A stretch of DNA of 64,000 nt from Streptomyces naganishii JCM 4654 (GTDB lineage Bacteria > Actinomycetota > Actinomycetes > Streptomycetales > Streptomycetaceae), in the NCBI RefSeq assembly GCF_014650575.1, contig NZ_BMVF01000003.1:491078-555077 (forward strand). The letters are read 5' to 3'. The notes beneath the pieces are model-generated. The model was given only the letters and a program-made list of their open reading frames with translations, had not been told where the DNA came from and did no database searches. Below are positions 25,493-33,355 of this stretch, one piece after another. Each line of letters begins with the position of its first letter. Within the stretch, counting starts at the first letter, position 1. Both the position numbers and the translations under genes were made by a program.

Positions 25493-25960
25493 ATGACCGT
25501 CACACAGCGCCGGGGCCGGAAGATCATGATGACGCCGGGCGAGCTGGACGAGTTCCTGACCAGCCAGCGCACCTGCCGGGTCGCCACGGTGTCGGCCGGC
25601 GGCGCTCCGCACGTGAGCGCGCTGTGGTTCGCCTGGGACGGCACCTCGCTGTGGCTGTACTCGGTGGTGCGCAGCAAGCGGTGGGCGGACCTGCGCCGCG
25701 ACCCCCGGGTGGCGATCGTCGTGGACACGGGTGAGGAGTACGACCAGCTGCGGGGCGTCGAGCTGTCCGGCACCGTGGAGTTCGTGGGCGAGGCACCTCG
25801 CGTCGGCGACCTGTGCGCCGAACTCGACGTGCCCGAGACGCTGTTCGCCCGCAAGAACTTCGGCCTGGAGGAGATGCCGCACGACGGCCGGCACGCGTGG
25901 GTGCGGCTGACCCCGGAGAAGATCGTCTCCTGGGACTTCCGCAAACTGGGCTCGGCCTAG
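25493..25960 (+). CDS. Pyridoxamine-5'-phosphate-oxidase-like (PPOX/F420) flavoprotein
   Basis: The 155-residue split-barrel protein has CRVATVSAGGAPHVSALWFAWDGTSLWLYS-type strands 1-3 (about 27-60), SKRWADLRRDPRVAIVVDTG and a C-terminal RLTPEKIVSWDFRKLG. The W-A-D-L-R-R-D-P-R segment is typical of flavin/F420-dependent members. AGAGGGGG precedes ATG 25493. The final codons (LGSA, stop) are the left end of a 200-bp duplication. Confidence 0.87.
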   Translation: MTVTQRRGRKIMMTPGELDEFLTSQRTCRVATVSAGGAPHVSALWFAWDGTSLWLYSVVRSKRWADLRRDPRVAIVVDTGEEYDQLRGVELSGTVEFVGEAPRVGDLCAELDVPETLFARKNFGLEEMPHDGRHAWVRLTPEKIVSWDFRKLGSA

Positions 25961-26415
25961 CCGAGATCCGCCCCGCCGTCCCGGGAACCCGCCTGGCCCG
26001 CAGCCGCCTGGCGGGGCGCCGCCTCGCCCGAAGCCGCCTGGCCGGAATCCGCCTCGCGGGCGCTCTCCGGCCGAGAGCCGCCCCGAGGACACCCGCCCGG
26101 CCGAGAGCCGCCCCAAGGACACCCGCTCCGCCGAGGGCCGCCCGGCTGGGCTCGGCCTAGCCAAGATCCACCCCGCCGTCCCGGGAACCCGCCTGGCCCG
26201 CAGCCGCCTGGCGGGGCGCCATCTGGCCGGAATCCGCCCGGCGGGGCGCCGCCTCGCCCGAAGCCGCCTGGCCGGAATCCGCCTCGCGGGCGCTCTCCGG
26301 CCGAGAGCCGCCCCGAGGACACCCGCCCGGCCGAGAGCCGCCCCAAGGACACCCGCCCCGCCGAAGTCCGCCCCGCGGACACCCGCCCCGCCGAGGGCCG
26401 CCTGGCGGGGCGCCC
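25946..26415. repeat. Duplicated GC-rich minisatellite with 15/30-bp periodicity
   Basis: The 15 bases that end the PPOX gene (25946-25960) recur at 26146-26160, and the following sequence matches over nearly 200 bp at an offset of exactly 200. Copy 2 carries two extra 30-bp units, the first after about 26218. Within each copy the unit is about 15 bp (GCC-GAG-AGC-CGC-CCC-like) paired into 30-bp blocks. Frames on both strands stay open and show five-residue periodicity; on the minus strand one frame reads ADFGG-AGVLG-AALGR, like pentapeptide repeats. There is no start or ribosome-binding site. It probably represents a decayed, expanding repeat. Confidence 0.85.
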
Positions 26416-26418
26416 CGG

Positions 26419-27321
26419 CTACCCGAGGTCCTCCCCCGTCGCCCGCAGGGCGTCCGCCGCCGCGCGGATCGAGGGGCGGCGGTCGGCGTCGGCGCGCCAC
26501 ACGGCGTAGACGTGCCGTCGCACGGCCTGGCGGACCGGCACGGTCCGCACCCCGTCGGGCAGCGGCCCCCGCCCGAGCCGGGGGGCCACGCACACGCCGA
26601 GGCCGGCGGCGACCAGGGCGAGCTGGGTGGCGTGCTCCTCGGCGCGGTGCGCGATGCGCGGCTCGACGCCCTTGGAGCGCAGCGTGTCGAGCAGCCACTC
26701 GTGGCAGAACTCGGCGTCGCCCCACGTGATCCAGTCGTCGTCCGCGAACTCCTCCAGGTCCACCTCGTCGCGCTCCGCGAGCGGGTGCCCGGCAGGCAGC
26801 GCGACATCGGCGGGGTCGTCGAGGAGCGCGGCGCGGCTGAGTCCCCCGGGCACGGGCAGCCGCTTGTTGTACCAGTCCAGGACCACCGCGACATCGACGT
26901 CCCCGCGCAGTACGGCCCGCAGGGCGGGCGCCGGTTCCAGCTCGGCGGTGGTGACCCGCAGGCCGGGGTGCCGGGAGCGCAGCCGGGACAGGGCCGCCGG
27001 GAACAACCCGCGCGCGGCGGTGGGGAACGCGCCGAGGCGCAGTTCGCCGACCACCTCCCCGCGCTGGGCCTCCAGGTCGGACTGGGCGAGGGCGACCTGG
27101 GAGAGGATGCGTGCCGCGTGCTCCGCCAGCAGCCGGCCCGCGTCCGTCAGCCGCACGCCCCGGCCGTTCTTGGCGAGGAGCTGCTGGCCGACCTCCCGCT
27201 CCAGCTTGGCCATCTGCTGCGAGACCGCCGAGGTCGTCACGTGCAGCCCGTCGGCCGCGCCGCTGACCGAGCCGTGGCGGGCGAGGGCGTCGAGGGTGCG
27301 CAGGCGCTCCAGGTTCAACAT
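26419..27321 (-). CDS. LysR family transcriptional regulator
   Basis: The 300-residue protein has an N-terminal winged helix (LNLERLRTLDALARHGSVSGAADGLHVTTSAVSQQMAKLE, about 2-41, in family order) and a substrate-binding co-inducer domain with LRLGAFPTAARGLFPAAL and DVDVAVVLDW. It is divergent from the DMT transporter gene at 27397, which it probably regulates, and the 75-bp gap contains a CGATA-n8-TATCG dyad. The 3' end abuts the minisatellite. Confidence 0.9.
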   Translation of the reverse strand: MLNLERLRTLDALARHGSVSGAADGLHVTTSAVSQQMAKLEREVGQQLLAKNGRGVRLTDAGRLLAEHAARILSQVALAQSDLEAQRGEVVGELRLGAFPTAARGLFPAALSRLRSRHPGLRVTTAELEPAPALRAVLRGDVDVAVVLDWYNKRLPVPGGLSRAALLDDPADVALPAGHPLAERDEVDLEEFADDDWITWGDAEFCHEWLLDTLRSKGVEPRIAHRAEEHATQLALVAAGLGVCVAPRLGRGPLPDGVRTVPVRQAVRRHVYAVWRADADRRPSIRAAADALRATGEDLG

Positions 27322-27326
27322 GTAAG

Positions 27327-27344
27327 CGATACTACGAGATATCG
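27327..27344. promoter_or_regulatory. Candidate LysR box
   Basis: CGATA (27327-27331) and TATCG (27340-27344) form an 18-bp dyad containing the T-N11-A pattern, 6 bp upstream of the LysR start. Confidence 0.45.
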
Positions 27345-27396
27345 CGCGCGGATTCTCGATTGTGCTACGAGGAGCTTGTCGTGCATCGTACGGACC

Positions 27397-28530
27397 ATGA
27401 GCACCGCTACCGCCTCCTCGCCGGCCTCGCCGGTCCCGCCGAACCCTTCGGCCCCCTCCACACGGCTCGGCCGCCCCCTGCCCTGGCGGGTCCGTTTCGC
27501 GTTCCTCTCGCTGATCTGGGGCTTCAGCTTCCTGTTCATGAAGGTCGGCAATGAGGGCTTCGCTCCGTTCCAGGTGACGTTCGGGCGGCTGCTGTTCGGC
27601 ACGGCGGTGCTCGCGGTGGCGATGGCGGTGAAGCGGGAGCGGCTGCCGCACGGCGCGCGGACCTGGGGCCACCTGGCGGTGGCCGGCTTCTTCCTGAACG
27701 CACTGCCCTTCTCGCTCTTCGCCTACTCGGAGCTGACGATCCCGTCCACGCTCGCGGGCATCTGCAACGCGACCTCGCCGCTGTGGGGCATGGCGCTGTC
27801 CCTGGTCGCGCTGTCCGAGGACCGGCCGACCAGGGTGCGGGTCGCCGGTCTCGGGCTGGGCTTCCTCGGAGTGCTGACCGTGCTCGGCGCCTGGCAGGGC
27901 TTCCACGGGCTGGACGCCTCGGGCACCGCGATGGCCCTGCTGGCCTCGCTGAGCTACCCGGTCGGCTGGATCTACGTCCGCCGTACCCTGGCCGGCTCCG
28001 GCGAGTCCCACCTCTCGCTCACCGGCGGTCAGTTGCTGCTGGCCACGGTCCAACTGGCCGTGGTGACACCGCTGTTCACCAGCCCGCCCGGCCACTTGTC
28101 CGTGCTGCCCCTGCTCGCCGTCGCGGCGCTGGGAGCCCTGGGCACGGGCGTCGCCATGCTCGTGCAGTACGGCCTGGTCGCCGAGGTCGGCCCGACGACC
28201 GCCCAGATGGTCACCTACTTCGTCCCCATCATCGCCACCGCGGCGGGCGTCGCCGTGCTGGGCGAGCGCCTCACATGGTCGACACCGGTCGGCGCGGTGG
28301 TGGTGCTGGCCGGGGCGGCCCTCACCCAGGCGAGGCGACCGGCGCACCGGACGGTGCCGGAGCCGGCGGCCCCGGAAGCCACGGAGGCGCCGGCGGTCCC
28401 GGTAGCCACTGAGGCACCGGCAGTCCCGGTAGCCGCAGAGGCGCAGGCGGTCCAGGTAGCCACGGATGCGCTGGAGGTTCCGGAGACCACGGGCCCCGCG
28501 CCCCGGACCAGCCAGGTCGCCGGGGCGTAG
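27397..28530 (+). CDS. EamA/DMT superfamily transporter with repetitive tail
   Basis: The 377-residue protein has ten predicted helices in two EamA halves: WGFSFLFMKVGNEGFAPFQVTFGR, ATSPLWGMALSL, SYPVGWIYVRR, GVAMLVQYGLVAEVGPTTAQMVTYFVPI and GERLTW, in order. It exports or imports small metabolites. The last about 60 residues are cytoplasmic Ala/Pro/Val/Glu repeats encoded by four 27-bp units. ATG 27397 begins a Ser/Pro head. Confidence 0.88.
   Translation: MSTATASSPASPVPPNPSAPSTRLGRPLPWRVRFAFLSLIWGFSFLFMKVGNEGFAPFQVTFGRLLFGTAVLAVAMAVKRERLPHGARTWGHLAVAGFFLNALPFSLFAYSELTIPSTLAGICNATSPLWGMALSLVALSEDRPTRVRVAGLGLGFLGVLTVLGAWQGFHGLDASGTAMALLASLSYPVGWIYVRRTLAGSGESHLSLTGGQLLLATVQLAVVTPLFTSPPGHLSVLPLLAVAALGALGTGVAMLVQYGLVAEVGPTTAQMVTYFVPIIATAAGVAVLGERLTWSTPVGAVVVLAGAALTQARRPAHRTVPEPAAPEATEAPAVPVATEAPAVPVAAEAQAVQVATDALEVPETTGPAPRTSQVAGA
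28378..28485 (+). repeat. Four 27-bp coding repeats in transporter tail
   Basis: Units at 28378, 28405, 28432 and 28459 encode ATEAPAVPV, ATEAPAVPV, AAEAQAVQV and ATDALEVPE. The first two are identical in protein and differ at a few third positions. Confidence 0.85.
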
Positions 28531-28540
28531 ACGCCCGTCG

Positions 28541-28567
28541 CCCGCCCGCCCCCGCCGGGCGGGGCAA
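28541..28567. terminator. GC hairpin between convergent genes
   Basis: A GCCCGCC...GGCGGGGC stem-loop lies in the 70-bp gap between the convergent DMT transporter and MocR genes. It can serve both strands. Confidence 0.4.
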
Positions 28568-28600
28568 GGCAGACTCGGGGCTCGGCCGGTCCGGGGCTCC

Positions 28601-29932
28601 CTAGGCGTAACTGCGCACAGGCACCGGTCCCAAGGCCGACGCCACCGCGTTCGCCAGCCGCTCCGTCTCCTCCTCGCCGAGCGTCGAGACGGTGATCCGG
28701 ATGCCCGGCGGCGCGGTCACACGGAAGCGGGCGCCGGGGGCCACGGCCCAGCCGGCGTGCAGCAGCCGGGCGACGGCGCCGGTCTCGTCCGGCACGGGCA
28801 CCCACACATTCATCCCGCTCGGCCCGTGGGCGGCGACGCCCCGCTCGGCCAGGGCGCCGATCAGCGCCTCGCGCCGCCTGCGGTACGCCGACGCCACCTC
28901 CCGTGCATCCGGCGTACCGGCCGCCCAGAGGTGGACCACCGCGCGCTGGAGCAGCAGGCTCACCCAGCCGGGACCCAGCCGCTGGCGGCCGCGCACGCGG
29001 TCGACGGTGACCGGGTCACCGGTGAGGACCGCGACCCGCAGGTCGGGCCCGTACGCCTTGGCGGCCGAGCGGACGAAGGCCCAGTGCCGGGTGACCCCGG
29101 CGAGCGGGTGCAGGGGCAGGTCGACGATGCCATGGCCGTGGTCGTCCTCGATCAGCAGCGTCCCGGGGTGCGCGCGCAGGACGGAACGCAGGGCACGCGC
29201 GCGCGGGGCGCTCAGCGCGGCGCCGGTCGGGTTCTGCGCCCGGTCGGTGACGATCAGCGCACGGGCGCCGGCCTCCAGGGCGCGGCGGACGTCGCCGGGG
29301 ACGGGACCCTCGTCGTCGACGCCGACCGCGGCGGTGCGCAGCCCGAGCGCGGGGATCAGGTCGAGGACGCTGCCCCAGCCGGGGTCCTCGACGGCGACCG
29401 TGTCACCCGGCTTGAGGTGGGCGGCCAGCACGCGTTCGAGGCCGTCGAGCGCGCCGGACACGACGGCGACCGGGCCGTCCGGCACGCCGTCCGTGTCAAG
29501 CGCCGCCCGCGCGCGGCGGGCCAGTTCGGGATCCACGGGGGCGTGCCCGTACAGCACGGGCTCGCGGTCGCCGCGCTCGGCGGCCGCCGCGAACGCCGGG
29601 GCGAGGGGCGGCAGCAGGGCGGGGTCCGGGTTGCCGCTGGACACGTCCCGCACACCCTCGGGCACGTCCACCCGGATGTTCTCCCGCCCGGTGGTGGCGG
29701 GCGCGGGCCGCACACGGCTGCCCCGGCGCCCGGCGGTCTCGATGACCCCGCGCTCGCGCAGCACCCGGTACGCGGCCGCGACCGTGTTGGGATTCACCCC
29801 GAGATCCACGGCCAACTCCCTCATGGGAGGGAGGAGTTGGCCGGGTTCCAGGTCGCCCGTGCCGACCGCGCGCTCGATGCTCGCCGCGATCTCCGTCGCA
29901 CGCCGGCCCTCGATCCGATATTCTCCTAGCAC
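28601..29932 (-). CDS. MocR-type regulator (GntR winged helix + aminotransferase fold)
   Basis: The 443-residue protein has a GntR-type winged helix at residues 8-75 (IAASIERAVGTGDLEPGQLLPPMRELA, VNPNTVAAAYRVLRERG) and then a fold-type-I aminotransferase domain. The PLP Lys is in VRSAAKAYGPDLRV (about residue 292), with NPTGAA and GMNVWV. Members sense PLP-related or amine ligands rather than acting as enzymes. The GTG 29932 start has no ribosome-binding site; CATAAT ends 7 bases upstream, so the mRNA is probably leaderless. It is divergent from a PPOX-fold gene, the arrangement seen for PdxR-like pairs. Confidence 0.9.
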   Translation of the reverse strand: MLGEYRIEGRRATEIAASIERAVGTGDLEPGQLLPPMRELAVDLGVNPNTVAAAYRVLRERGVIETAGRRGSRVRPAPATTGRENIRVDVPEGVRDVSSGNPDPALLPPLAPAFAAAAERGDREPVLYGHAPVDPELARRARAALDTDGVPDGPVAVVSGALDGLERVLAAHLKPGDTVAVEDPGWGSVLDLIPALGLRTAAVGVDDEGPVPGDVRRALEAGARALIVTDRAQNPTGAALSAPRARALRSVLRAHPGTLLIEDDHGHGIVDLPLHPLAGVTRHWAFVRSAAKAYGPDLRVAVLTGDPVTVDRVRGRQRLGPGWVSLLLQRAVVHLWAAGTPDAREVASAYRRRREALIGALAERGVAAHGPSGMNVWVPVPDETGAVARLLHAGWAVAPGARFRVTAPPGIRITVSTLGEEETERLANAVASALGPVPVRSYA

Positions 29933-29956
29933 AAAGCAGATTATGCACTAGTGCAA
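29926..29956. promoter_or_regulatory. MocR operator: two direct repeats 22 bp apart
   Basis: CTAGCACAA (29926-29934) and CTAGTGCAA (29948-29956) match at seven of nine positions in direct orientation, two helical turns apart. The second overlaps a perfect 12-bp palindrome (TGCACTAGTGCA, 29944-29955). The first overlaps the MocR start codon, which fits autorepression. Confidence 0.6.
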
Positions 29957-29967
29957 TGGAGACCGCA

Positions 29968-30672
29968 ATGCAGGGGACCCAGCCGCCGACCGCGCAGCCC
30001 GCCGAGGCTTCCGTAGACCCGTCCGCCTACGCCCCCACCGACCGCACCGTGCCCACCCGCTCCGCGGACCGCGCGTCGTACGACAGGGAACTGGTGCACG
30101 CGATACTCGACGAGGGCTACGTCTGCCACCTCGGCTTCGTGCGGGACGGCGCGCCCGTGGTGCTGCCCACGCTGTACGGCAGGGTGGGCGAGCGGCTCTA
30201 CGTGCACGGCTCGACGGGCTCCCGCCCGCTGCGCACGGCCGGCAAGACCGGCCCCGGGCTCCCGGTGTGCGTGACGGTCACCCATGTCGACGGCCTGGTC
30301 CTGGCCCGCTCGGCCTTCCACCACTCCGTCAACTACCGCTCGGTGGTCGTCCACGGCACCGCCCACCAGGTCACCGACCCCGAGGAGAAGCGGGCGGCGC
30401 TGGACGCGCTGGTCGACCACGTGGTCCCGGGCCGCGCGGCCGACTCCCGCCCCGCCAACACCAAGGAACTGGCCGCGACCGCCGTACTCCGCCTGGACCT
30501 CGCCGAAGTCTCCGCCAAGCTCCGCACCGGCGGCGTCAACGACGAACCCGAAGACCTGGCCCTCCCCCACTGGGCCGGCGTGGTCCCGGTCCGCCGCGAG
30601 TACGGCACCCCGGTGGCCGACGCCGACCTCGCGCCGCACACCGCCCTGCCCGGCTACCTCGCCGCCCTGTGA
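29968..30672 (+). CDS. PPOX-fold FMN-binding-type protein (divergent from MocR)
   Basis: The 234-residue protein starts at ATG 29968, preceded by GGAG 7 bases upstream. Split-barrel features are ELVHAILDEGYVCHLGFVRDGAPVVLPTLYGR (about 36-68), RLYVHGSTGSRPLR, VCVTVTHVDGLVLARSAFHHSVNYRSVVVHG (about 90-120) and LPHWAGVVPVRREYGTP. It is the pyridoxamine-5'-phosphate-oxidase-related, DUF-type flavoprotein group. The pairing with MocR suggests it is induced by the regulator's ligand. Confidence 0.88.
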   Translation: MQGTQPPTAQPAEASVDPSAYAPTDRTVPTRSADRASYDRELVHAILDEGYVCHLGFVRDGAPVVLPTLYGRVGERLYVHGSTGSRPLRTAGKTGPGLPVCVTVTHVDGLVLARSAFHHSVNYRSVVVHGTAHQVTDPEEKRAALDALVDHVVPGRAADSRPANTKELAATAVLRLDLAEVSAKLRTGGVNDEPEDLALPHWAGVVPVRREYGTPVADADLAPHTALPGYLAAL

Positions 30673-30830
30673 CGCCGGTCCACCCCTGGTCCGCACCACG
30701 CGAGGACGCCGAGCGGCAACGCCGGCCCGCCGCCCACGACTCGGCCCGGCTCGCGGTGAACCTCCCGCCGGACGTCCCGCCGAACGAGCCGCCGCTCGTC
30801 CAGCCGCCGCGCTTCGCCTGGGACCGCTGA
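30669..30830 (+). CDS. Possible 53-aa coupled ORF
   Basis: GTG 30669 overlaps the upstream TGA by four bases (GTGA) and opens a 53-residue frame, Pro/Arg-rich, ending F-A-W-D-R. The geometry is that of translational coupling, but the composition is weak evidence, no domain is recognised, and random open frames are frequent at this GC content. Confidence 0.3.
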   Translation: MTPVHPWSAPREDAERQRRPAAHDSARLAVNLPPDVPPNEPPLVQPPRFAWDR

Positions 30831-30967
30831 CAAGCACCCGCCAACCGAGGTCCGGCCCGTCATGTGTCCCGCACTGTGGGAGGCGGGCCGAGGTCGGAGG
30901 CCCGCCGGCCATGCGCCCCAGGTGCGGGGAGCCGGCCCCGGCCGCCGGGCCGGCGGCCGGCCCCCGT

Positions 30968-31090
30968 CCTGGCTCCACGCGCCCCGGGGAGCGGCCCTCG
31001 TCCTGGATCCGCACGCCCCGGGGAGCGGCGGCTTCCAGTCGGCGATGTACCGCCGCATGGAGCCTGGATCCGCACGCCCCGGGGAGCGGC
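30968..31090. repeat. Three 28-bp dispersed repeats
   Basis: Copies at 30968-30995, 31002-31029 and 31063-31090 share the core CGCCCCGGGGAGCGGC preceded by CCTGG[AC]TCC. Copies 2 and 3 are identical over 28 bp. They fill the gap between the PPOX gene and the 3' end of the convergent DMT transporter gene; the core itself can fold into a hairpin. Confidence 0.8.
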
Positions 31091-31096
31091 CCTCGC

Positions 31097-32056
31097 CTAC
31101 GCCGGCAGCGCTCCGTCCGCCGGAGTCCTCGCCCCGCGGGCTTCCGCCACCGCAAGGCCCGCGACCGAGATGAGCATCAGGGCCGTGCCGGTGCAGGTGG
31201 CGGCGGTCAGGTGTTCGCCGAGCAGGGCTACGGCCAGCACCGCCGCGCTGACCGGCTCCAGCAGCATGATCACGGACACGGTTGCCGAGCGGACGACGGC
31301 CGCGCCCGCGAAGTACAACGCGTAGGCGAGGGCGGTGGGTACGCCGGCGATGTAGGCCAGGAGCCACACCAGACGGACCGGGTCCGCGGTGTGCGGCAGC
31401 AGTCCCGAGGCGAGCGCGAACGGCAGCAGGCACAGGGTGGTCACGACGAACGCCCCGAGCGTCGTCCCGGACTGGTCGGCGGCCCCGCCCTCGCGGCCCC
31501 AGTGGCGGGTGAGCAGCGTCATCGCCGAGTAGCCGGCCGCCGACACCAACGCCAGGAGCACGCCCCACGGCCGTACCGTCGCCCCGCCGCCGCCCAGCAC
31601 CAGCACCCCCAGTCCGGCGAGCGCCCCGGCGACGGCCGCGAGCCCGGTCCGGCCGAGCCGCTCCCCGAGGGCGAGGCGCGCGCCGAGCGCGATGAGCACC
31701 GGCCCGGCGCCGAGCGTGACCACGGTGGCCACCGCGAGGCCGGTGGCCGCGACGGCGGCGAAGTAGGCGGTCTGGAACACGGCGAGGCCCGCACCCGTGG
31801 CACCGGCCCGCAGCAGCCTGCGGCCCAGCGGCACGGGGACGGCCGACGCCGGCCGGGCGCGCGGGCGCAGCAGACGCGCGGCGAGCAGCAGTACGGAACC
31901 GGCCGCGCAGCGCCAGAAGGACAGCGTGACCGCTCCCATGTCACTGGTGCGGTAGACGAGGGACGCGGCCGCGCCCGCGGTGCCCCATGCGGCACCGGCG
32001 ACGATCAGGTACAGGAGGCCACGCCCGACGGGCAGGCCGAGGGAAGCTTGCGACAC
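31097..32056 (-). CDS. EamA/DMT family transporter
   Basis: The 319-residue protein has ten helices. Landmarks are [54 protein letters not shown] and [42 protein letters not shown] in order. The start is GTG 32056. A 13-codon candidate leader peptide and a short hairpin lie 130-170 bases upstream. A paralogous transporter gene precedes it on the same strand. Confidence 0.87.
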   Translation of the reverse strand: MSQASLGLPVGRGLLYLIVAGAAWGTAGAAASLVYRTSDMGAVTLSFWRCAAGSVLLLAARLLRPRARPASAVPVPLGRRLLRAGATGAGLAVFQTAYFAAVAATGLAVATVVTLGAGPVLIALGARLALGERLGRTGLAAVAGALAGLGVLVLGGGGATVRPWGVLLALVSAAGYSAMTLLTRHWGREGGAADQSGTTLGAFVVTTLCLLPFALASGLLPHTADPVRLVWLLAYIAGVPTALAYALYFAGAAVVRSATVSVIMLLEPVSAAVLAVALLGEHLTAATCTGTALMLISVAGLAVAEARGARTPADGALPA

Positions 32057-32187
32057 GAGTTCTCTCCGCGAAGGTGCAGAAGTTCTTCGGAGACCCCGCC
32101 GGTGTCGGCGGGGCCGGACGACTTCTTCCGCGGGCAGCACCGCCCGGCCCGGCGTCAGCGCCGGACCCGGTCACCGCACGGCCCGCC

Positions 32188-32229
32188 TCAGGCGGCCGGG
32201 GGCGGGAGAACCAGTGCGTGTTCGTGCAT
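32188..32229 (-). CDS. Candidate 13-residue leader peptide
   Basis: ATG 32229 follows AGGTG by 6 bases and starts 10 bases past the TAA of the upstream transporter. The frame reads MHEHALVLPPPAA then TGA. The Pro-Pro-Pro run is a ribosome-slowing motif. A CCGCC-TGA-GGCGG stem overlaps the stop codon. It lies in the leader of the next transporter gene (start 32056), an arrangement fitting attenuation. Confidence 0.4.
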   Translation of the reverse strand: MHEHALVLPPPAA

Positions 32230-32239
32230 GCGCGGCACC

Positions 32240-33283
32240 TTAGGCCGCCGTTCCCCGCGCCGACAACTCCCTTTCCGCACCGCCGCCGCCCGCCACCGGC
32301 CCCGTCGACCCCTTGGAGGGTGCGGACGACTGCGCGATGAACGCGCCCAGCAGCACGACCGCGCCGCCGGCGATCTGCGGCACGGACAGGTGCTCCCCGA
32401 GCAGCACCCAGGCCAGCACGGTCGCGATGACCGCCTCCAGGCAGGCCACCACGCCCGCCACCGCGGGCGAGAGCCGCCGCACCGAGACCACCCCGGTGAC
32501 GTACGCGAGCACCGTGGCGACCAGCACGATCCACATCAGCAGCGCGAAGGCCGGGACCGGGGTCCCGTTCATGTGCGCGGTGTGCGCCAGGACCGTCCAG
32601 CGCATGTTCCAGGGCCGGGCGACGACGGTCAGCACGAGCGAGCCGACGAGAAGCCCGTACGCGATGACCCCGAGCGGGTCCGGTGCCGCGTCGCCGGCGT
32701 CTCCGCCCTGGTCGGAGAGGACGAAGTAGCCGACCTGGCAGCAGGCCGCGCCGAGGGCCAGCAGCAGCCCGAGGGCGTCGAAACTGAGCCCGGACCACAC
32801 CTCGACGACACAGGCGAGGCCCCCGGCCGCGAGGACCACGCCCAGCGCGGCGGCGCGGGTGACCGGCTGCCGCTGCACGAACCGGACCCAGCCGAGCACG
32901 AGGGCCGGCGCCAGGTACTCCACGAGCAGCGCGACGCCGACGGGTATGCGGGAGATCGCCGCGAAGTAGCAGGCCTGCACACCGGCCACGGCGAGCAGCC
33001 CGAACCCGGCGAGCAGCGCGGGGCGGTGGCGCGGCAGCGCGCGGTGCCGCACGGCGAGCGGCAGCATGACGAGGGCGGCTCCGGTGACCCGCAGCCACAC
33101 CACGTGCAGGGGGGCGAGGCCCGCCTCGATCAGCGGCTTGGCCGCCACCCCCGACCCGCCGAAGGCGAGCGCGGAGACGAGCGCGAGACCGAGCCCGAGG
33201 CCCTTGCCTGAACGGCCCTGACTGATTCGAGACGTACGCACCGGCACATGATGACAGGCGACGACAGGAGCGTCATCCCCCAT
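32240..33283 (-). CDS. EamA/DMT family transporter
   Basis: Up to 347 residues, with ten helices: ALVSALAFGGSGVAAKPLIEAGL, YFAAISRIPVGVALLVEYLAP, LGAACCQVGYFVLSDQ and SVRRLSPAVAGVVACLEAVIATVLAWVLLGE. It resembles RhtA-like exporters. The start is uncertain: ATG 33283 or a GTG near 33244 just before the basic VRTSRIS head. It lies upstream of a second DMT gene on the same strand; the two are only distantly similar. Confidence 0.86.
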   Translation of the reverse strand: MGDDAPVVACHHVPVRTSRISQGRSGKGLGLGLALVSALAFGGSGVAAKPLIEAGLAPLHVVWLRVTGAALVMLPLAVRHRALPRHRPALLAGFGLLAVAGVQACYFAAISRIPVGVALLVEYLAPALVLGWVRFVQRQPVTRAAALGVVLAAGGLACVVEVWSGLSFDALGLLLALGAACCQVGYFVLSDQGGDAGDAAPDPLGVIAYGLLVGSLVLTVVARPWNMRWTVLAHTAHMNGTPVPAFALLMWIVLVATVLAYVTGVVSVRRLSPAVAGVVACLEAVIATVLAWVLLGEHLSVPQIAGGAVVLLGAFIAQSSAPSKGSTGPVAGGGGAERELSARGTAA

Positions 33284-33355
33284 GGCACCTGTCTCACCGT
33301 CTGGACGGGGACAGCACGGAGGGCCGCCCGGCCGCGCACTCCCCGGTGCGGGCGC

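Noticed and set aside
25957..26382. 141-codon minus-strand frame through the minisatellite as a real pentapeptide-repeat protein
   Set aside because: All frames are open because the 15-bp unit lacks stops; there is no ribosome-binding site, and consensus A-[DN]-[LF] pentads are mostly lost.
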